A stretch of DNA of 64,000 nucleotides from Maritalea sp051251695 (GTDB lineage: Bacteria; Pseudomonadota; Alphaproteobacteria; Rhizobiales; Devosiaceae): NCBI RefSeq assembly GCF_051251695.1, contig NZ_JBPOEU010000016.1:19765-83764 (forward strand), given 5' to 3'. The notes beneath the pieces were generated by a model. That model saw nothing but the letters and a program-made list of their open reading frames with translations, searched no databases and was not told the DNA's origin. The position numbers were made by a program, and so were the translations under genes. Positions 33,315 through 42,036 of the stretch are shown here, in pieces. Numbering within the stretch: position 1 is the first letter of the stretch; the number at the start of each line of letters is the position of its first letter.

Positions 33315-34673
33315 TTGGCGCACGATTTGGAATCTCTAATTGCCGATATAGATGCGATGGACGCGGTGGAAGTTTTTGGCCGGGTTAAAACCGTGCAAGG
33401 GCTGCTGGTGGAAGTCATCGGCCCGGTGCGTGAGTTGCGCGTGGGCGGACGCGTTGCCATCGAAACGCGGCTTGGCCACAATCTAATGTGCGAGATTGTT
33501 GGTTTTGAAGATGATTATGCTCTTTGCTTGCCGTTTGGCCCGCTTGAAGGCGTACGGCTTGGCTGTAAAGCGATCTTTTATTCGCATGGCGGCACGGCTC
33601 AGCCCGCTCAAGGCTGGCTTGGGCGGGTGATCAATGCAAATGGCGATCCCATTGATGGTGGACCTTCTATACTAAAAGGTGCTGATCATTATTCTTTGCG
33701 CGCATCTCCGCCAGCCGCCCATGAGCGGGCGCGGGTTGGACCACCGATTGATCTCGGGGTGAAAGTTTTGAACACGTTCACCACTTGTTGCGATGGGCAG
33801 CGGATGGGTATTTTCGCGGGGTCTGGGGTTGGTAAGTCGGTTTTGATGTCGATGCTGGCACGCAATACCGACGTTGATGTCGCCATCATTGGCCTGATCG
33901 GTGAGCGCGGACGTGAAGTCCAAGAATTTATTGAAGACAATTTGGGGGTCGAAGGGCTTAAACGGGCCATTGTTGTTGTAGCAACTTCGGATGAGCCGGC
34001 TCTAATGCGCAGACAAGCGGCCTATATGACCCTAACACTGGCCGAATATTTCCGCGATCAAGGCCAGCGGGTGTTGTGCATGATGGACAGTTTAACCCGT
34101 TTTGCGATGGCGCAGCGCGAGATCGGGTTGGCGACGGGTGAACCACCCACCGCGAAGGGATATCCGCCTACTGTTTTCACTGAATTGCCAAGATTATTGG
34201 AAAGAGCGGGGCCAGGGTTAAAAAATTCTGGTTCTGTTACCGGACTTTTTACAGTTTTAGTAGAAGGTGATGATCATAATGAACCTATTGCTGATGCTGT
34301 TCGCGGTATTTTGGATGGGCACATTGTAATGGAAAGGGCGATTGCCGAGCGGGGAAGGTACCCGGCGGTAAATGTTTTGAGGTCCATTTCACGCACGATG
34401 CCGGGCTGTGTTCCGGACGAATTTCGGCCCGTTTTGCTGAAAGCGCGTGAATATATGTCAGTATTTGCTGACATGGAGGAATTGATCCGTTTGGGGGCCT
34501 ATCGGTCTGGATCAGATCCGAAAGTGGACACGGCCATTTCCATTGCGCCGCAATTGGACGCGTTTTTGTCTCAATTGCAGGACGAGCGGATAACCCTAGA
34601 AGAAGGTTATCGTCAGCTTGCCGAGATTGTCGCCAGTGTAGAAGGCGGCGGGAATGAAGACTTGGTTGGGTAA
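33315..34673 (+). CDS. fliI: Flagellar export ATPase FliI
   Basis: A 452-residue ATPase of the flagellar type III secretion system. It has Walker A AGSGVGKSVLMSML, the GERGREVQEFIED loop, Walker B-type VLCMMDSLTRFAMAQREIGLA, and GEPPTAKGYPPTVF, as in FliI. It works with FliH and FliJ at the base of the flagellum. The start is uncertain. TTG 33315 gives MAHDLESLIAD but AAAAGGA is almost in contact with it; TTG 33327 is twelve bases after it. It forms an operon with fliJ. Confidence 0.95.
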   Translation: MAHDLESLIADIDAMDAVEVFGRVKTVQGLLVEVIGPVRELRVGGRVAIETRLGHNLMCEIVGFEDDYALCLPFGPLEGVRLGCKAIFYSHGGTAQPAQGWLGRVINANGDPIDGGPSILKGADHYSLRASPPAAHERARVGPPIDLGVKVLNTFTTCCDGQRMGIFAGSGVGKSVLMSMLARNTDVDVAIIGLIGERGREVQEFIEDNLGVEGLKRAIVVVATSDEPALMRRQAAYMTLTLAEYFRDQGQRVLCMMDSLTRFAMAQREIGLATGEPPTAKGYPPTVFTELPRLLERAGPGLKNSGSVTGLFTVLVEGDDHNEPIADAVRGILDGHIVMERAIAERGRYPAVNVLRSISRTMPGCVPDEFRPVLLKAREYMSVFADMEELIRLGAYRSGSDPKVDTAISIAPQLDAFLSQLQDERITLEEGYRQLAEIVASVEGGGNEDLVG

Positions 34674-34685
34674 GGAGTACAAGTC

Positions 34686-35099
34686 ATGAAGTCACGGAAT
34701 GAGAGCCTCATTCGTTTGAGGAAATTCACAGTTGATGAAAAGCGTCGCGGTGTGACGCAAATCGAGATGATGGTTGCCGATTTTGAACGTATGGCGGCCG
34801 AATTGGATCAACAGATCGAAATTGAGCATCAAAAAACCGGCATCACGGATGTTGGTCATTTTGCTTATTCAACTTTTGCCAAAGCGGCAGCAACGCGTCG
34901 AGACAATCTCACCGCGTCAGCTGACGAAATGCGCGGCAAGCTAGAAGCAGCGCAAGACGAGTTGGCAGAGGCGGTTGAAGAGCTCAAAAAGATCGAGTTG
35001 CTTGAAGCGCGCGAACATGCACGCGAAGCGGCAGAAGAAACCAAGCGCGATCAAGCCGAGATGGACGAAATTGCCCTCATGCGGCGTCATCGCAAATAA
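34686..35099 (+). CDS. fliJ: Flagellar protein FliJ
   Basis: A 137-residue, almost wholly helical coiled-coil protein (LIRLRKFTVDEKRRGVTQIEMMV, EAAQDELAEAVEELKKIELLEARE). It sits 12 bases after fliI with GGAG upstream. FliJ is the stalk-like partner of the FliI hexamer in flagellar export. Identity rests on position and coiled-coil pattern more than on strong motifs. Confidence 0.9.
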   Translation: MKSRNESLIRLRKFTVDEKRRGVTQIEMMVADFERMAAELDQQIEIEHQKTGITDVGHFAYSTFAKAAATRRDNLTASADEMRGKLEAAQDELAEAVEELKKIELLEAREHAREAAEETKRDQAEMDEIALMRRHRK

Positions 35100-35204
35100 G
35101 TTTTAAGCTAGGGCTTTTTTGAAGCATTTTTAAGCAAGGCATGATTCTGTCCTGTGTTCTGAAAAGCGTCATAAACGCTGAATTCTACTTACCCGGATTT
35201 ATTG

Positions 35205-35236
35205 AGGTTGCAGGCCATGAGGCGTGCGACCTTTTT
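35205..35236 (+). terminator. Terminator of fliI-fliJ
   Basis: AGGT.GCA.GCC loop GGC.TGC.ACCT, three blocks separated by matched single mismatches, followed by TTTTT. It is about 105 bases after the fliJ stop. The rest of the 246-base gap 35100-35345 shows only a short hairpin AGTCCGC/GCGGACT near 35285-35301. Confidence 0.55.
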
Positions 35237-35345
35237 GGGGTTTTGGTTTTGGTGGGGAGCTTGAACAATGGGTTTTTTTAACGGAGTCCGCTAAGCGGAC
35301 TTTGCTGTCGTTCGCGCCATTGTTTTCAACGACTGCTTTCGTGCA

Positions 35346-35645
35346 TCACTTAGCCTTGCGATATCGCTTTGGCTTCGTGTTCTCGCGAACAACTATGCCC
35401 TTGGCTTCAAGGTCGAGACGGACAGCACCAAGCCACCATCCGAGTTTTTGGCCACCGGGAAACAAGTCCCCCGAAACCCGTTCCAAAATTGCAGCTTTGG
35501 CCTCTGCTTCCGTGAGGCCGGGCGATGAAGGTGCCAAGGCGTCCAACAAGGCCGTTCTGACAGCCTCATATTTGACGCGGTCCACTTTTTTCGTCCGCCC
35601 CGGTGACATGACATTTTCGATCTCGATCTTTTCCGGTTCAGGCAT
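35346..35645 (-). CDS. DUF6958-like small protein
   Basis: A 99-residue soluble protein, start at MPEPEKIEIENV. It has PGRTKKVDRVKYEAVRTALL, LTEAEAKAAILERV, DLFPGGQKLGWWLGAVRLDLEAKGIVVRE and a basic end (KPKRYRKAK). I believe this is the DUF6958 family; the name is from memory. It resembles a small winged-helix fold. Its start overlaps the end of the GFA-like gene by eight bases, so both form an operon inside a locally GC-richer cassette. Confidence 0.75.
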   Translation of the reverse strand: MPEPEKIEIENVMSPGRTKKVDRVKYEAVRTALLDALAPSSPGLTEAEAKAAILERVSGDLFPGGQKLGWWLGAVRLDLEAKGIVVRENTKPKRYRKAK

Positions 35646-36195
35646 CCAGCCCCCCCTCAACAAACGTGATTTTTGGCGTGCGGAAGCCCGTGCTGACTGC
35701 CATCCACAACAGCCGCCTCGCGACACCGAAGGGAACGGGTTTGCCGTTTGGCACGTCTTTTGGAAGCACACTCATGTCATCCAAGTCATTGCAAAACATT
35801 CTAAATTGGAGTGGCGGCGCTTCGGCTTCTGGCCAATTGACTGCATAAAGGCTGATCCATGGTCCCGGCTCAAAATCCAAGAACATCGGCGTATTGCAGC
35901 AGGTCGCGATAACGCGCCGCGTTTTGCTGTCGGGCGTCAGTCGGTGTTCCTTGAGGCGGGCAGCGCCATCGACGCAAGAAACCTTATCCGTCCTGCAAAT
36001 CAAGACGGGAGTTCCGCCGTGATCGTTGGCAATGTTAATCCCGTCGGGTAGAAAGGCAAAAATTTCCGCTGCGTTCCGGCAGCTGTCGCAAAGACACTCG
36101 TTGCTCATGGACGGGACACCATCAATCTCCAGTGTTACCTTGCCACAGCAGCAGGAAAGTCGTGCATCTTCTATCATTTTGGCCTCCATAATCAT
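35638..36195 (-). CDS. GFA/CENP-V-like zinc protein (DUF6151-type)
   Basis: A 185-residue protein with cysteine motifs of the glutathione-dependent formaldehyde-activating-like (GFA/CENP-V) fold: SCCCGKVTLEIDG, then CLCDSCRNAAEIFAF, then VIATCCNTPMFLDF. These bind structural zinc. The reaction is unknown. It is divergent from the TetR regulator at 36250, with a 54-base gap that includes ATGATCATT-like dyads, so that regulator probably controls it. Codon use is more GC-rich than in the flanking flagellar genes. Confidence 0.8.
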   Translation of the reverse strand: MIMEAKMIEDARLSCCCGKVTLEIDGVPSMSNECLCDSCRNAAEIFAFLPDGINIANDHGGTPVLICRTDKVSCVDGAARLKEHRLTPDSKTRRVIATCCNTPMFLDFEPGPWISLYAVNWPEAEAPPLQFRMFCNDLDDMSVLPKDVPNGKPVPFGVARRLLWMAVSTGFRTPKITFVEGGLDA

Positions 36196-36249
36196 TGATT
36201 AGAATGATCATTCCATTTAGCGTATGTCAAGGGTGATTGCGCAACACAG

Positions 36250-36894
36250 ATGCAAGAGGAGCCACGACAGATGTCCAACGGCGCAAGCACGAGAATTGCC
36301 CGCAGCAAGGCGAGGATCATCGCGGCGGCAGCAGATATCTTCATAGAGAACGGGTTTCTCGGGACGAGTATGGAAGACATCGCTTTCCGCGCAGACGTGT
36401 CTGTCCAAACGATTTACACGCATTTTCAGAACAAAGAGGGCTTGTTCACCACTGTCATTCGTGATCTCGCGGGCGGCGCTGCAAGCGCGATCGGGCAGGA
36501 AGTCGGTTCTCTGCCAGCCGACATCACCCCGAGAGAATGGTTGACCAAGTTCTCGAAAGAACAACTACGCATCGTCCTGACGCCGCGCTTGATGCAGCTT
36601 CGCCGCATGATTATTGGTGAGGCCTTGCGCTTTCCCGATCTGGGAGCAGCACTATACAAAGCGGGGCCAGGTCGTGCCATCGCCCGGTTGACGGGTATAT
36701 TTGAGGCTTTCTCTGCTAGAGGTGCCCTGAACATCAAATCCCCGGAGGTCGCAGCGAAGCAATTCAACTGGCTGTTAATGGGCGGGCCGACAACCGAGAT
36801 CATGCACTTCGGCGATACTGCCATCCCTTCCCACGATGAATTGCGGTGCCACGCCGAGCAAACGGTCGAGATGTTTTTGGCCGCATATGAATGA
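36250..36894 (+). CDS. TetR/AcrR-family transcriptional regulator
   Basis: A 214-residue repressor-type protein. The HTH is at about 20-65: ARIIAAAADIFIENGFLGTSMEDIAFRADVSVQTIYTHFQNKEGLF. The C-terminal ligand domain (about 100-210) has WLTKFSKEQLRIVL and FNWLLMGGPTTEIM, similar to AefR-like TetR_C domains. Start 36250, or ATG 36271 with GAGGAG upstream. It is divergent from the GFA-DUF6958 pair. Effector unknown. Confidence 0.9.
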   Translation: MQEEPRQMSNGASTRIARSKARIIAAAADIFIENGFLGTSMEDIAFRADVSVQTIYTHFQNKEGLFTTVIRDLAGGAASAIGQEVGSLPADITPREWLTKFSKEQLRIVLTPRLMQLRRMIIGEALRFPDLGAALYKAGPGRAIARLTGIFEAFSARGALNIKSPEVAAKQFNWLLMGGPTTEIMHFGDTAIPSHDELRCHAEQTVEMFLAAYE

Positions 36895-36895
36895 G

Positions 36896-36928
36896 CTCTG
36901 ACCGTCAAATGCGGTCATTCGTTCAGAG
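36896..36928 (+). other. Nested inverted repeat at the cassette edge
   Basis: CTCTGA...TCAGAG encloses GACCG...CGGTC with loop TCAAATG, right at the TetR stop codon. No T-run follows, so it is a poor intrinsic terminator. It may mark the boundary of the GC-richer segment. Confidence 0.4.
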
Positions 36929-37076
36929 TGCAGCATCGGTGACTCTGGGTTCAAAGCAGACTATTTTTGCTGATTAAACAGCGGGAATTCGAAATCGTGG
37001 TAAGTAAGTGTCGATCTTGCTTTTATGCCCAATGTGCGCTTGAAGTGTGTTTCTTGCCACTCAATAAGGTTTTCGC

Positions 37077-37490
37077 GTGCGCATCAATGACACCATCACA
37101 CTTGCCGATTGGGAACTGAGTGAACAGTTTACGCGCGCTTCGGGGCCGGGTGGGCAGAATGTGAACAAGGTGAGCACGGCGGTTGAACTGCGATTTGAGG
37201 CGGGGCGGTCGCCGAATTTGTCTGATGCGGTGAAGCGTCGGCTGAAGCGGTTGGCCGGTCGGCGCTGGACCCTGGAGGGGGCGATTGTGATTTTTGTGCA
37301 AGACACGAGATCTCAAGCGCGCAACCGCGACATCGCGCGGGAACGACTAACTGAGTTGATCTTAAAGGCTGCTGAAAAACCAAAATATCGGGTGGCGACA
37401 AAACCGACCTTTGGCTCGGTAAAACGTCGATTGGTGGCGAAGAAAGTGCGTGGTGATGTGAAAAAGTTGCGCGGTAAAGTTGATGAGTAA
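37077..37490 (+). CDS. arfB: Ribosome-rescue peptidyl-tRNA hydrolase ArfB (YaeJ)
   Basis: A 137-residue protein with the release-factor loop ASGPGGQNVNKVSTAVELRF (GGQ) and a long basic C-terminal tail (KRRLVAKKVRGDVKKLRGK) that enters the mRNA channel of stalled ribosomes. It hydrolyses peptidyl-tRNA on non-stop complexes. It starts at GTG 37077 with AAGG eight bases upstream. Length matches ArfB and lacks the codon-recognition domain of RF1/RF2. Confidence 0.94.
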   Translation: MRINDTITLADWELSEQFTRASGPGGQNVNKVSTAVELRFEAGRSPNLSDAVKRRLKRLAGRRWTLEGAIVIFVQDTRSQARNRDIARERLTELILKAAEKPKYRVATKPTFGSVKRRLVAKKVRGDVKKLRGKVDE

Positions 37491-37582
37491 ACGCTGTGGC
37501 GCATACTCATCAATTTTGCATAAATCCGGTCTTTTCAATGGACATGGAGTTTAGCGGCTCAAGTTGTGACCATCGCAGGTGC

Positions 37583-37999
37583 TTAAAGCGCACGCATCCG
37601 GTTGTTGCGTGCATTATGCTCGACTTCTGCCATGCCCAAAATTTCCATAACGGGGGGAATGTAGTTGCCAAATCGGCCGCGTAGACCTTTTTTGAACCCA
37701 TACCAGCCGCCCACAGGATTGCCTTCTGAACGGCCCCAACTTTCGACGGTGCCTTCGGCAGCTGCTTTTTGTTCGTCGGCATTGCCCAAAGGCATCCAAT
37801 CGCCGTGTTCTTTCAACATGGCATGCAAATCATCAAGACATTGCAGGTGATAACGAAGTTGGGTTTTACCCACTTGCACCACGAGGGCCGGTGGCTCTGC
37901 GTCGGGTGCGCGATAGGCTTCAAATTCAGATTTTCCCGGCGGGGTTTTTAAAACCCAAGGGTCTGTTTCAGTGCCGGCGCCTTTTACGATGATGCTCAT
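37583..37999 (-). CDS. Small conserved protein (DUF6855-like)
   Basis: A 138-residue soluble protein: ETDPWVLKTPPGKSEFEAYR, QLRYHLQCLDDLHAMLKEHGDWMPLGNADEQK, GTVESWGRSEGNPVGGWYG, and a C-terminal AEVEHNARNNRMRAL. I know this pattern from conserved proteins labelled DUF6855, a name given from memory. The function is unknown. It lies 23 bases after the SRPBCC gene, so likely one operon. GGAGAAAC precedes the ATG. Confidence 0.78.
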   Translation of the reverse strand: MSIIVKGAGTETDPWVLKTPPGKSEFEAYRAPDAEPPALVVQVGKTQLRYHLQCLDDLHAMLKEHGDWMPLGNADEQKAAAEGTVESWGRSEGNPVGGWYGFKKGLRGRFGNYIPPVMEILGMAEVEHNARNNRMRAL

Positions 38000-38022
38000 G
38001 TTGTTTCTCCTTTAGGGTTAGA

Positions 38023-38454
38023 CTAGCGGTTTTCGACTTCATTTTCGACGTGAGTTTTAAGCCCGTCGGCGAATTGTTTGAATGAGGGATTGAGGTCTGG
38101 GATGGATTTCCAAATCATCGGCAACATCGCACCGGTAAATTCTTCGCGCATTTTGAAGTGGGTTTGGTCGCCATCTGGCGTCAGACTATAGGTGCGTTGG
38201 CCTTTGAATAGGCCAAATGGCATGCCGCTTGCCCAAGTCATGGACTGGTTTGGGAAAAACCGAACAACCTTAAGTTTGAATGTGCGGCCCGGTGCGGCTT
38301 CCGCTTGTAGTTCCAGTTTTTCGCCTTTCGCAATTTTGCCCTTTAGTGAGGTGATGCCAGACGGCCAGCTCATTAAGTCTTGTGTGTTTGTGAGAGCAGC
38401 CCAGATTTTTTCCGGTGTTGCATTGATGGTTGAGGTGGCTTCAAAATATTCCAT
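38023..38454 (-). CDS. SRPBCC-family (START/Bet v1-like) protein
   Basis: A 143-residue protein: MEYFEATSTINATPEKIWAALTNTQDLMSWPSGITSLKG at the start, RTFKLKVVRFFPNQSMTW in the middle, and the long C-terminal helix (IPDLNPSFKQFADGLKTHVE). This fold binds hydrophobic ligands. It is divergent from the WYL/HTH regulator at 38538, which may control it and the following DUF6855 gene. Confidence 0.86.
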   Translation of the reverse strand: MEYFEATSTINATPEKIWAALTNTQDLMSWPSGITSLKGKIAKGEKLELQAEAAPGRTFKLKVVRFFPNQSMTWASGMPFGLFKGQRTYSLTPDGDQTHFKMREEFTGAMLPMIWKSIPDLNPSFKQFADGLKTHVENEVENR

Positions 38455-38537
38455 GATCTCTCTCGCGTTTGTTTTGTTGAAAGCTAATATAAACGGGCTT
38501 ATATGTCATCTATTGTCATATATGGATTTTGTTCAAA

Positions 38538-39170
38538 ATGCGTGCATCGCGGCTGCTTAAAATATTGTTATTGCTGCAAAATCGCGGGAAACTGACGGCG
38601 TCGGAATTATCAATAGAATTGGAAGTTTCACTCAGAACCATCATGCGCGACGTTGATGCGCTCAACGAAGCCGGGGTGCCAGTTGTCAGTTTGCGCGGCA
38701 ATCTGGGGGGCATTGAATTGGGTTTTGGCTATCGCACACGGTTGAACGGGTTGAGTGACGATGAACTGGCGGCGCTGGATTTGTTGCTGGCTTATGGGCA
38801 GCAGGGCCCGTCGATTTTCGGGCTAGACGACGCAGCGACGGCGGTGAAGCTAAAGATTGAAAGCACCATTCCGGAAAAAAGACGGCAATCGGCACCCTCA
38901 ATATTAGAAAATGTGAGGTTGGAAGGGACTTCAATTCTGGGGGCGGAGACAGACCAGCCATTGCTGCAAGCGCTGGGCGAAGCCATACGCGCCGGTAAAT
39001 CAGTGCGGCTTAAACTGAAAGCTGACAGTAAACTTGGTCGACGTGCCTATTGGCCCCGTCAGCTAGCTTATGATGGGGCCGAATGGAGCGTTGAGATGCG
39101 GTTGCACAATGGTGACGAGGAAACAGTGCCGTTGAACGATATAGATATCATTCATGTACATGCGAGCTAG
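38538..39170 (+). CDS. YafY-like HTH/WYL-type transcriptional regulator
   Basis: A 210-residue protein. The DeoR/HTH_11 domain is at residues 1-60: ASRLLKILLLLQNRGKLTASELSIELEVSLRTIMRDVDALNEAGVPV. A linker follows, and then a C-terminal part with EAIRAGKSVRLKLKAD that resembles the start of a WYL domain but is shorter than usual. ATG 38538 is chosen over TTG 38529. Divergent to the SRPBCC gene, separated by 83 bases; probably its regulator. Confidence 0.85.
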   Translation: MRASRLLKILLLLQNRGKLTASELSIELEVSLRTIMRDVDALNEAGVPVVSLRGNLGGIELGFGYRTRLNGLSDDELAALDLLLAYGQQGPSIFGLDDAATAVKLKIESTIPEKRRQSAPSILENVRLEGTSILGAETDQPLLQALGEAIRAGKSVRLKLKADSKLGRRAYWPRQLAYDGAEWSVEMRLHNGDEETVPLNDIDIIHVHAS

Positions 39171-39188
39171 TTGATGTTTGTCAGCGAC

Positions 39189-39689
39189 CTATGTGCTTTT
39201 GTTCGCCTTGAGTACTGAACGCAAATACTTGGCGGCAGATCTGAAATGGCTTGGCCCTGCAGCTTCTGCCCAACGACCGGTTGTCCAATTGTTGTTCGCG
39301 CCTTTCATTGGGCCGCCATAAAGCTCTTCATCTGAGTGGCTTTGTATGAACTTTTCCAGTTTTGTTTTATTGGTTTCCAACAATTGCTTGGCGTCTGCCC
39401 AGCTCAGCGTTTCTTGGCTTTCGCGTAGGTCGGCATTGTAGCGCTTGAGGTCGTTCCATTTGTAACCTTTAGCGGGGAAAGAGACTTCCTTTTCCGCATG
39501 GCCGTCAGCATACCAGCCTAAGAAAAGCTCGATCCAGTGCGCCCGGTGCCCGATCGTGTCTTTGATTGAAGCATCGTCAGTTTTAGTCAGCGCCGTGGGT
39601 TCATCGATTTGGTCGATGAGTTTTATTAGTTTTGTATATTCGTTTCTTGTGACGGCGAGTAGATCAGTTTTGTTTGTCGCGGCTGGCAT
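39189..39689 (-). CDS. ClbS/DfsB-family four-helix bundle protein
   Basis: A 166-residue protein: TKTDLLAVTRNEYTKLIKLIDQ, SIKDTIGHRAHWIELFLGWYADG, YKWNDLKRYNADLRES, and NWTTGRWAEAAGPSHFRSAAKYLRS. These match the DinB-like ClbS/DfsB family. ClbS is a cyclopropane hydrolase giving colibactin self-resistance, but most members are uncharacterised and no colibactin genes are here. It is a single gene. Confidence 0.87.
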   Translation of the reverse strand: MPAATNKTDLLAVTRNEYTKLIKLIDQIDEPTALTKTDDASIKDTIGHRAHWIELFLGWYADGHAEKEVSFPAKGYKWNDLKRYNADLRESQETLSWADAKQLLETNKTKLEKFIQSHSDEELYGGPMKGANNNWTTGRWAEAAGPSHFRSAAKYLRSVLKANKST

Positions 39690-39772
39690 GGTTCACCTCT
39701 TCCTTAAATGAGGATAGGAGATGTGCCAATGTCTGCCATGACTGAAATCAAACGCATAAGAAATGATGTTGA

Positions 39773-41485
39773 TCAGCCAAACTGGGCCCGGTGTAGTTCA
39801 GCATAAACACCGTTCTTCTTCAGCAGTTCCGCATGACTACCTTGTTCTGCTATGCCTTTTTCATTGACCACAATAATGCGGTCGGCATTGCGAATGGTGG
39901 CCAATCGGTGTGCGACAACAAGGGTTGTGCGACCTTTGGAAAGTTCGGTCAACGCACTTTGAATGGCGACTTCGGTTGCGGTATCCAAAGCAGATGTTGC
40001 TTCATCCAAAATGAGGATGGGTGGATTTTTCAAAAAGATCCGCGCTATCGCTAAACGTTGTTTTTGGCCGCCGGATAGTTTGACGCCACGTTCCCCGACA
40101 ATTGTATCCAGTTGGTTAGGCAATGATTTGATGAATGGGGTGAGGGATGATCGCTCTACCGCTTGCCAAATATCGTCATCGTTTGCGCCCAACCGGCCAT
40201 AGGCAATGTTCTCGCGGATGGTACCACCAAATAGGAAAACATCCTGAGCGACAATGCCGATTTGGCTGCGCAACGATTGTTGGGCGATGTCACGGATATC
40301 AATGCCATCAACACTTATGCCGCCGTTTTGAACTTCATAAAAGCGGGGCAGTAACGAGCAAATGGTGGTTTTGCCAGAGCCGGACGGGCCGACAAAGGCA
40401 ACGGTTTCACCGGCTTTAATTTGCAGGTTGAGATTGTTGAATATTTTGGCGGTTTTGCCATAGGAAAAGCTGACATCTTTATATTCGATGTCGCCGTTCA
40501 AGTGGCTTACCTTTTGCGCATTTGGCTTATCTTTAATGTCAGGGTCCGTATCCATCAGGATTGTAAAGCGCTTGAATCCGGCGATGCCCTTTGGGTAGCT
40601 TTCCAACACAGATGTGATTTTGTCGATCGGTCGGAAGAACACGTTGACCAGCAGCAAAAAGCCAATAAATCCGCCATAGGACAATTCGCCAATCATGACG
40701 AAATAGGTGCCAGCTAACATCACGATTAACTGCACCAGACGCGTGCTGAAATAGGACATGGAAATGCTGGCGGTCATATAGGCGTAGGCGCTTAGTTTGG
40801 TGTTGCGATATCCCTCATTGTTGATCTCGAACTGCGCTTTTTCGTGTTCTTCGTTGCCGAAGGCTTTGACCACGCGGATGCCGCCAACGGTTTCGCCTAC
40901 CCTTGTGTTGAACTCGCCGACTTGGTGAAAAAGTATGCGCCAGTTCGCGGTCATGCGCGCGCCATATCGGCTGACCAGCCAAGTGATGAAAGGCACGATA
41001 ATCGTTGTCGTTAGGGCAAGCTGCCAGTGGACGGTAAACATCAAAATGAACGCGCCGACAAACGTCATGATGGCGATGAACAGGTCTTCTGGCCCATGGT
41101 GGGCTACCTCGCCAACTTCTTCCAAGTCCTTGGTGACGTTTGTGATCAATTGGCCGGTTTTGGTGTTGTCAAAATAGCTAAAGCTAAGTTTTTGAATATG
41201 GTTGAACGCTTCGCGGCGCATGTCCGTTTCAATGCTGATGCCTAAAGCGTGGCCCCAATAGTTCACAATCGCCATAAGCCCAGTATTCAGGGAATAGACC
41301 ATTAAAAGCAAAACAGCGACACCTGCAATTAAACCCCAGTTTTGGCCGGGCAATAGCGTGTCGATAAATAGTTTCACCGCCAATGGAAATGTTAACTCCA
41401 ATAGACCGGCAACAACGGCGCTGCCGAAGTCCAAAAAGAAGAGCTTTTTGTAGGGTCGGTAATAGCTAAAAAAGCGGCGCAACAT
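39773..41485 (-). CDS. ABC transporter, fused permease and ATPase (MsbA/BmrA-like)
   Basis: A 570-residue half transporter. Six-helix membrane domain 1-310 (FFSYYRPYKKLFFLDF, coupling helix region LSFSYFDNTKTGQLITNV). ATPase domain 330-570 has Walker A GPSGSGKTT, signature LSGGQKQRLAIAR, Walker B ILILDEATSALD and switch VAHRLATI. Such homodimers export lipids, drugs or peptides. No substrate clue is next to it. Length is normal. Confidence 0.93.
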   Translation of the reverse strand: MLRRFFSYYRPYKKLFFLDFGSAVVAGLLELTFPLAVKLFIDTLLPGQNWGLIAGVAVLLLMVYSLNTGLMAIVNYWGHALGISIETDMRREAFNHIQKLSFSYFDNTKTGQLITNVTKDLEEVGEVAHHGPEDLFIAIMTFVGAFILMFTVHWQLALTTTIIVPFITWLVSRYGARMTANWRILFHQVGEFNTRVGETVGGIRVVKAFGNEEHEKAQFEINNEGYRNTKLSAYAYMTASISMSYFSTRLVQLIVMLAGTYFVMIGELSYGGFIGFLLLVNVFFRPIDKITSVLESYPKGIAGFKRFTILMDTDPDIKDKPNAQKVSHLNGDIEYKDVSFSYGKTAKIFNNLNLQIKAGETVAFVGPSGSGKTTICSLLPRFYEVQNGGISVDGIDIRDIAQQSLRSQIGIVAQDVFLFGGTIRENIAYGRLGANDDDIWQAVERSSLTPFIKSLPNQLDTIVGERGVKLSGGQKQRLAIARIFLKNPPILILDEATSALDTATEVAIQSALTELSKGRTTLVVAHRLATIRNADRIIVVNEKGIAEQGSHAELLKKNGVYAELHRAQFG

Positions 41486-41685
41486 GATTGTTCCAACTTA
41501 GAAATAGGTTTGAAAATGTGCATCAGGTGGGGTCGCAATATTTCACAATTATGGGCTGTCTGACAACTGCAATATCAGCCGCTGCCGTATTTGCACTGTG
41601 GACGTGACAATTCTGCATCAAGGTCAGTTGACATGATAATTGATTCGATATATCTAGAATTATAGAAATAATAAATGAGGCATTT

Positions 41686-42036
41686 ATGAACGTCGATTTG
41701 ATCATGGCCGCCCAAGCCTTCGCCGCAATGGGGTCAGAACCCCGGTTGGAGGTTTTGATGTGCTTGGTGCGTGCTGGCAAAAAGGGTCTGCTGGTTGGTG
41801 ATATTCAGACGCGAACAAATATTCCCGCATCAACGCTCAATCATCACCTCAAGTTTATGACGGCCGCTGGGTTGGTCGACCAAGAAAAGCAGGGGCGCAC
41901 GATCATCAATCGCGCCAATTTTGAACAGATGGACACATTGGCTGGGTTCATTCTCAAGCAGTGTTGCATTGACGAGAAACAAGCCCATGCAAACACAAAT
42001 TTGGATGCAGGAAAGAAGGATCAGGACAATGTCTGA
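41686..42036 (+). CDS. ArsR-family metal(loid)-type repressor
   Basis: A 116-residue winged-helix protein: AMGSEPRLEVLMCLVRAGKKGLLVGDIQTRTNIPASTLNHHLKFMTAAGLVDQEKQGRTI. It has Cys in the first recognition helix region (LMCLV) and a CC pair near the C-terminus (LKQCCIDE), candidates for arsenic or heavy-metal sensing. Its 3' end overlaps the permease start by eight bases, so it very probably represses its own operon. Confidence 0.9.
   Translation: MNVDLIMAAQAFAAMGSEPRLEVLMCLVRAGKKGLLVGDIQTRTNIPASTLNHHLKFMTAAGLVDQEKQGRTIINRANFEQMDTLAGFILKQCCIDEKQAHANTNLDAGKKDQDNV

Noticed and set aside
35224..36051. Plus-strand 275-residue frame
   Set aside because: It is antisense to the GFA-like and DUF6958-like genes, which have conserved cysteine and other motifs and proper starts.
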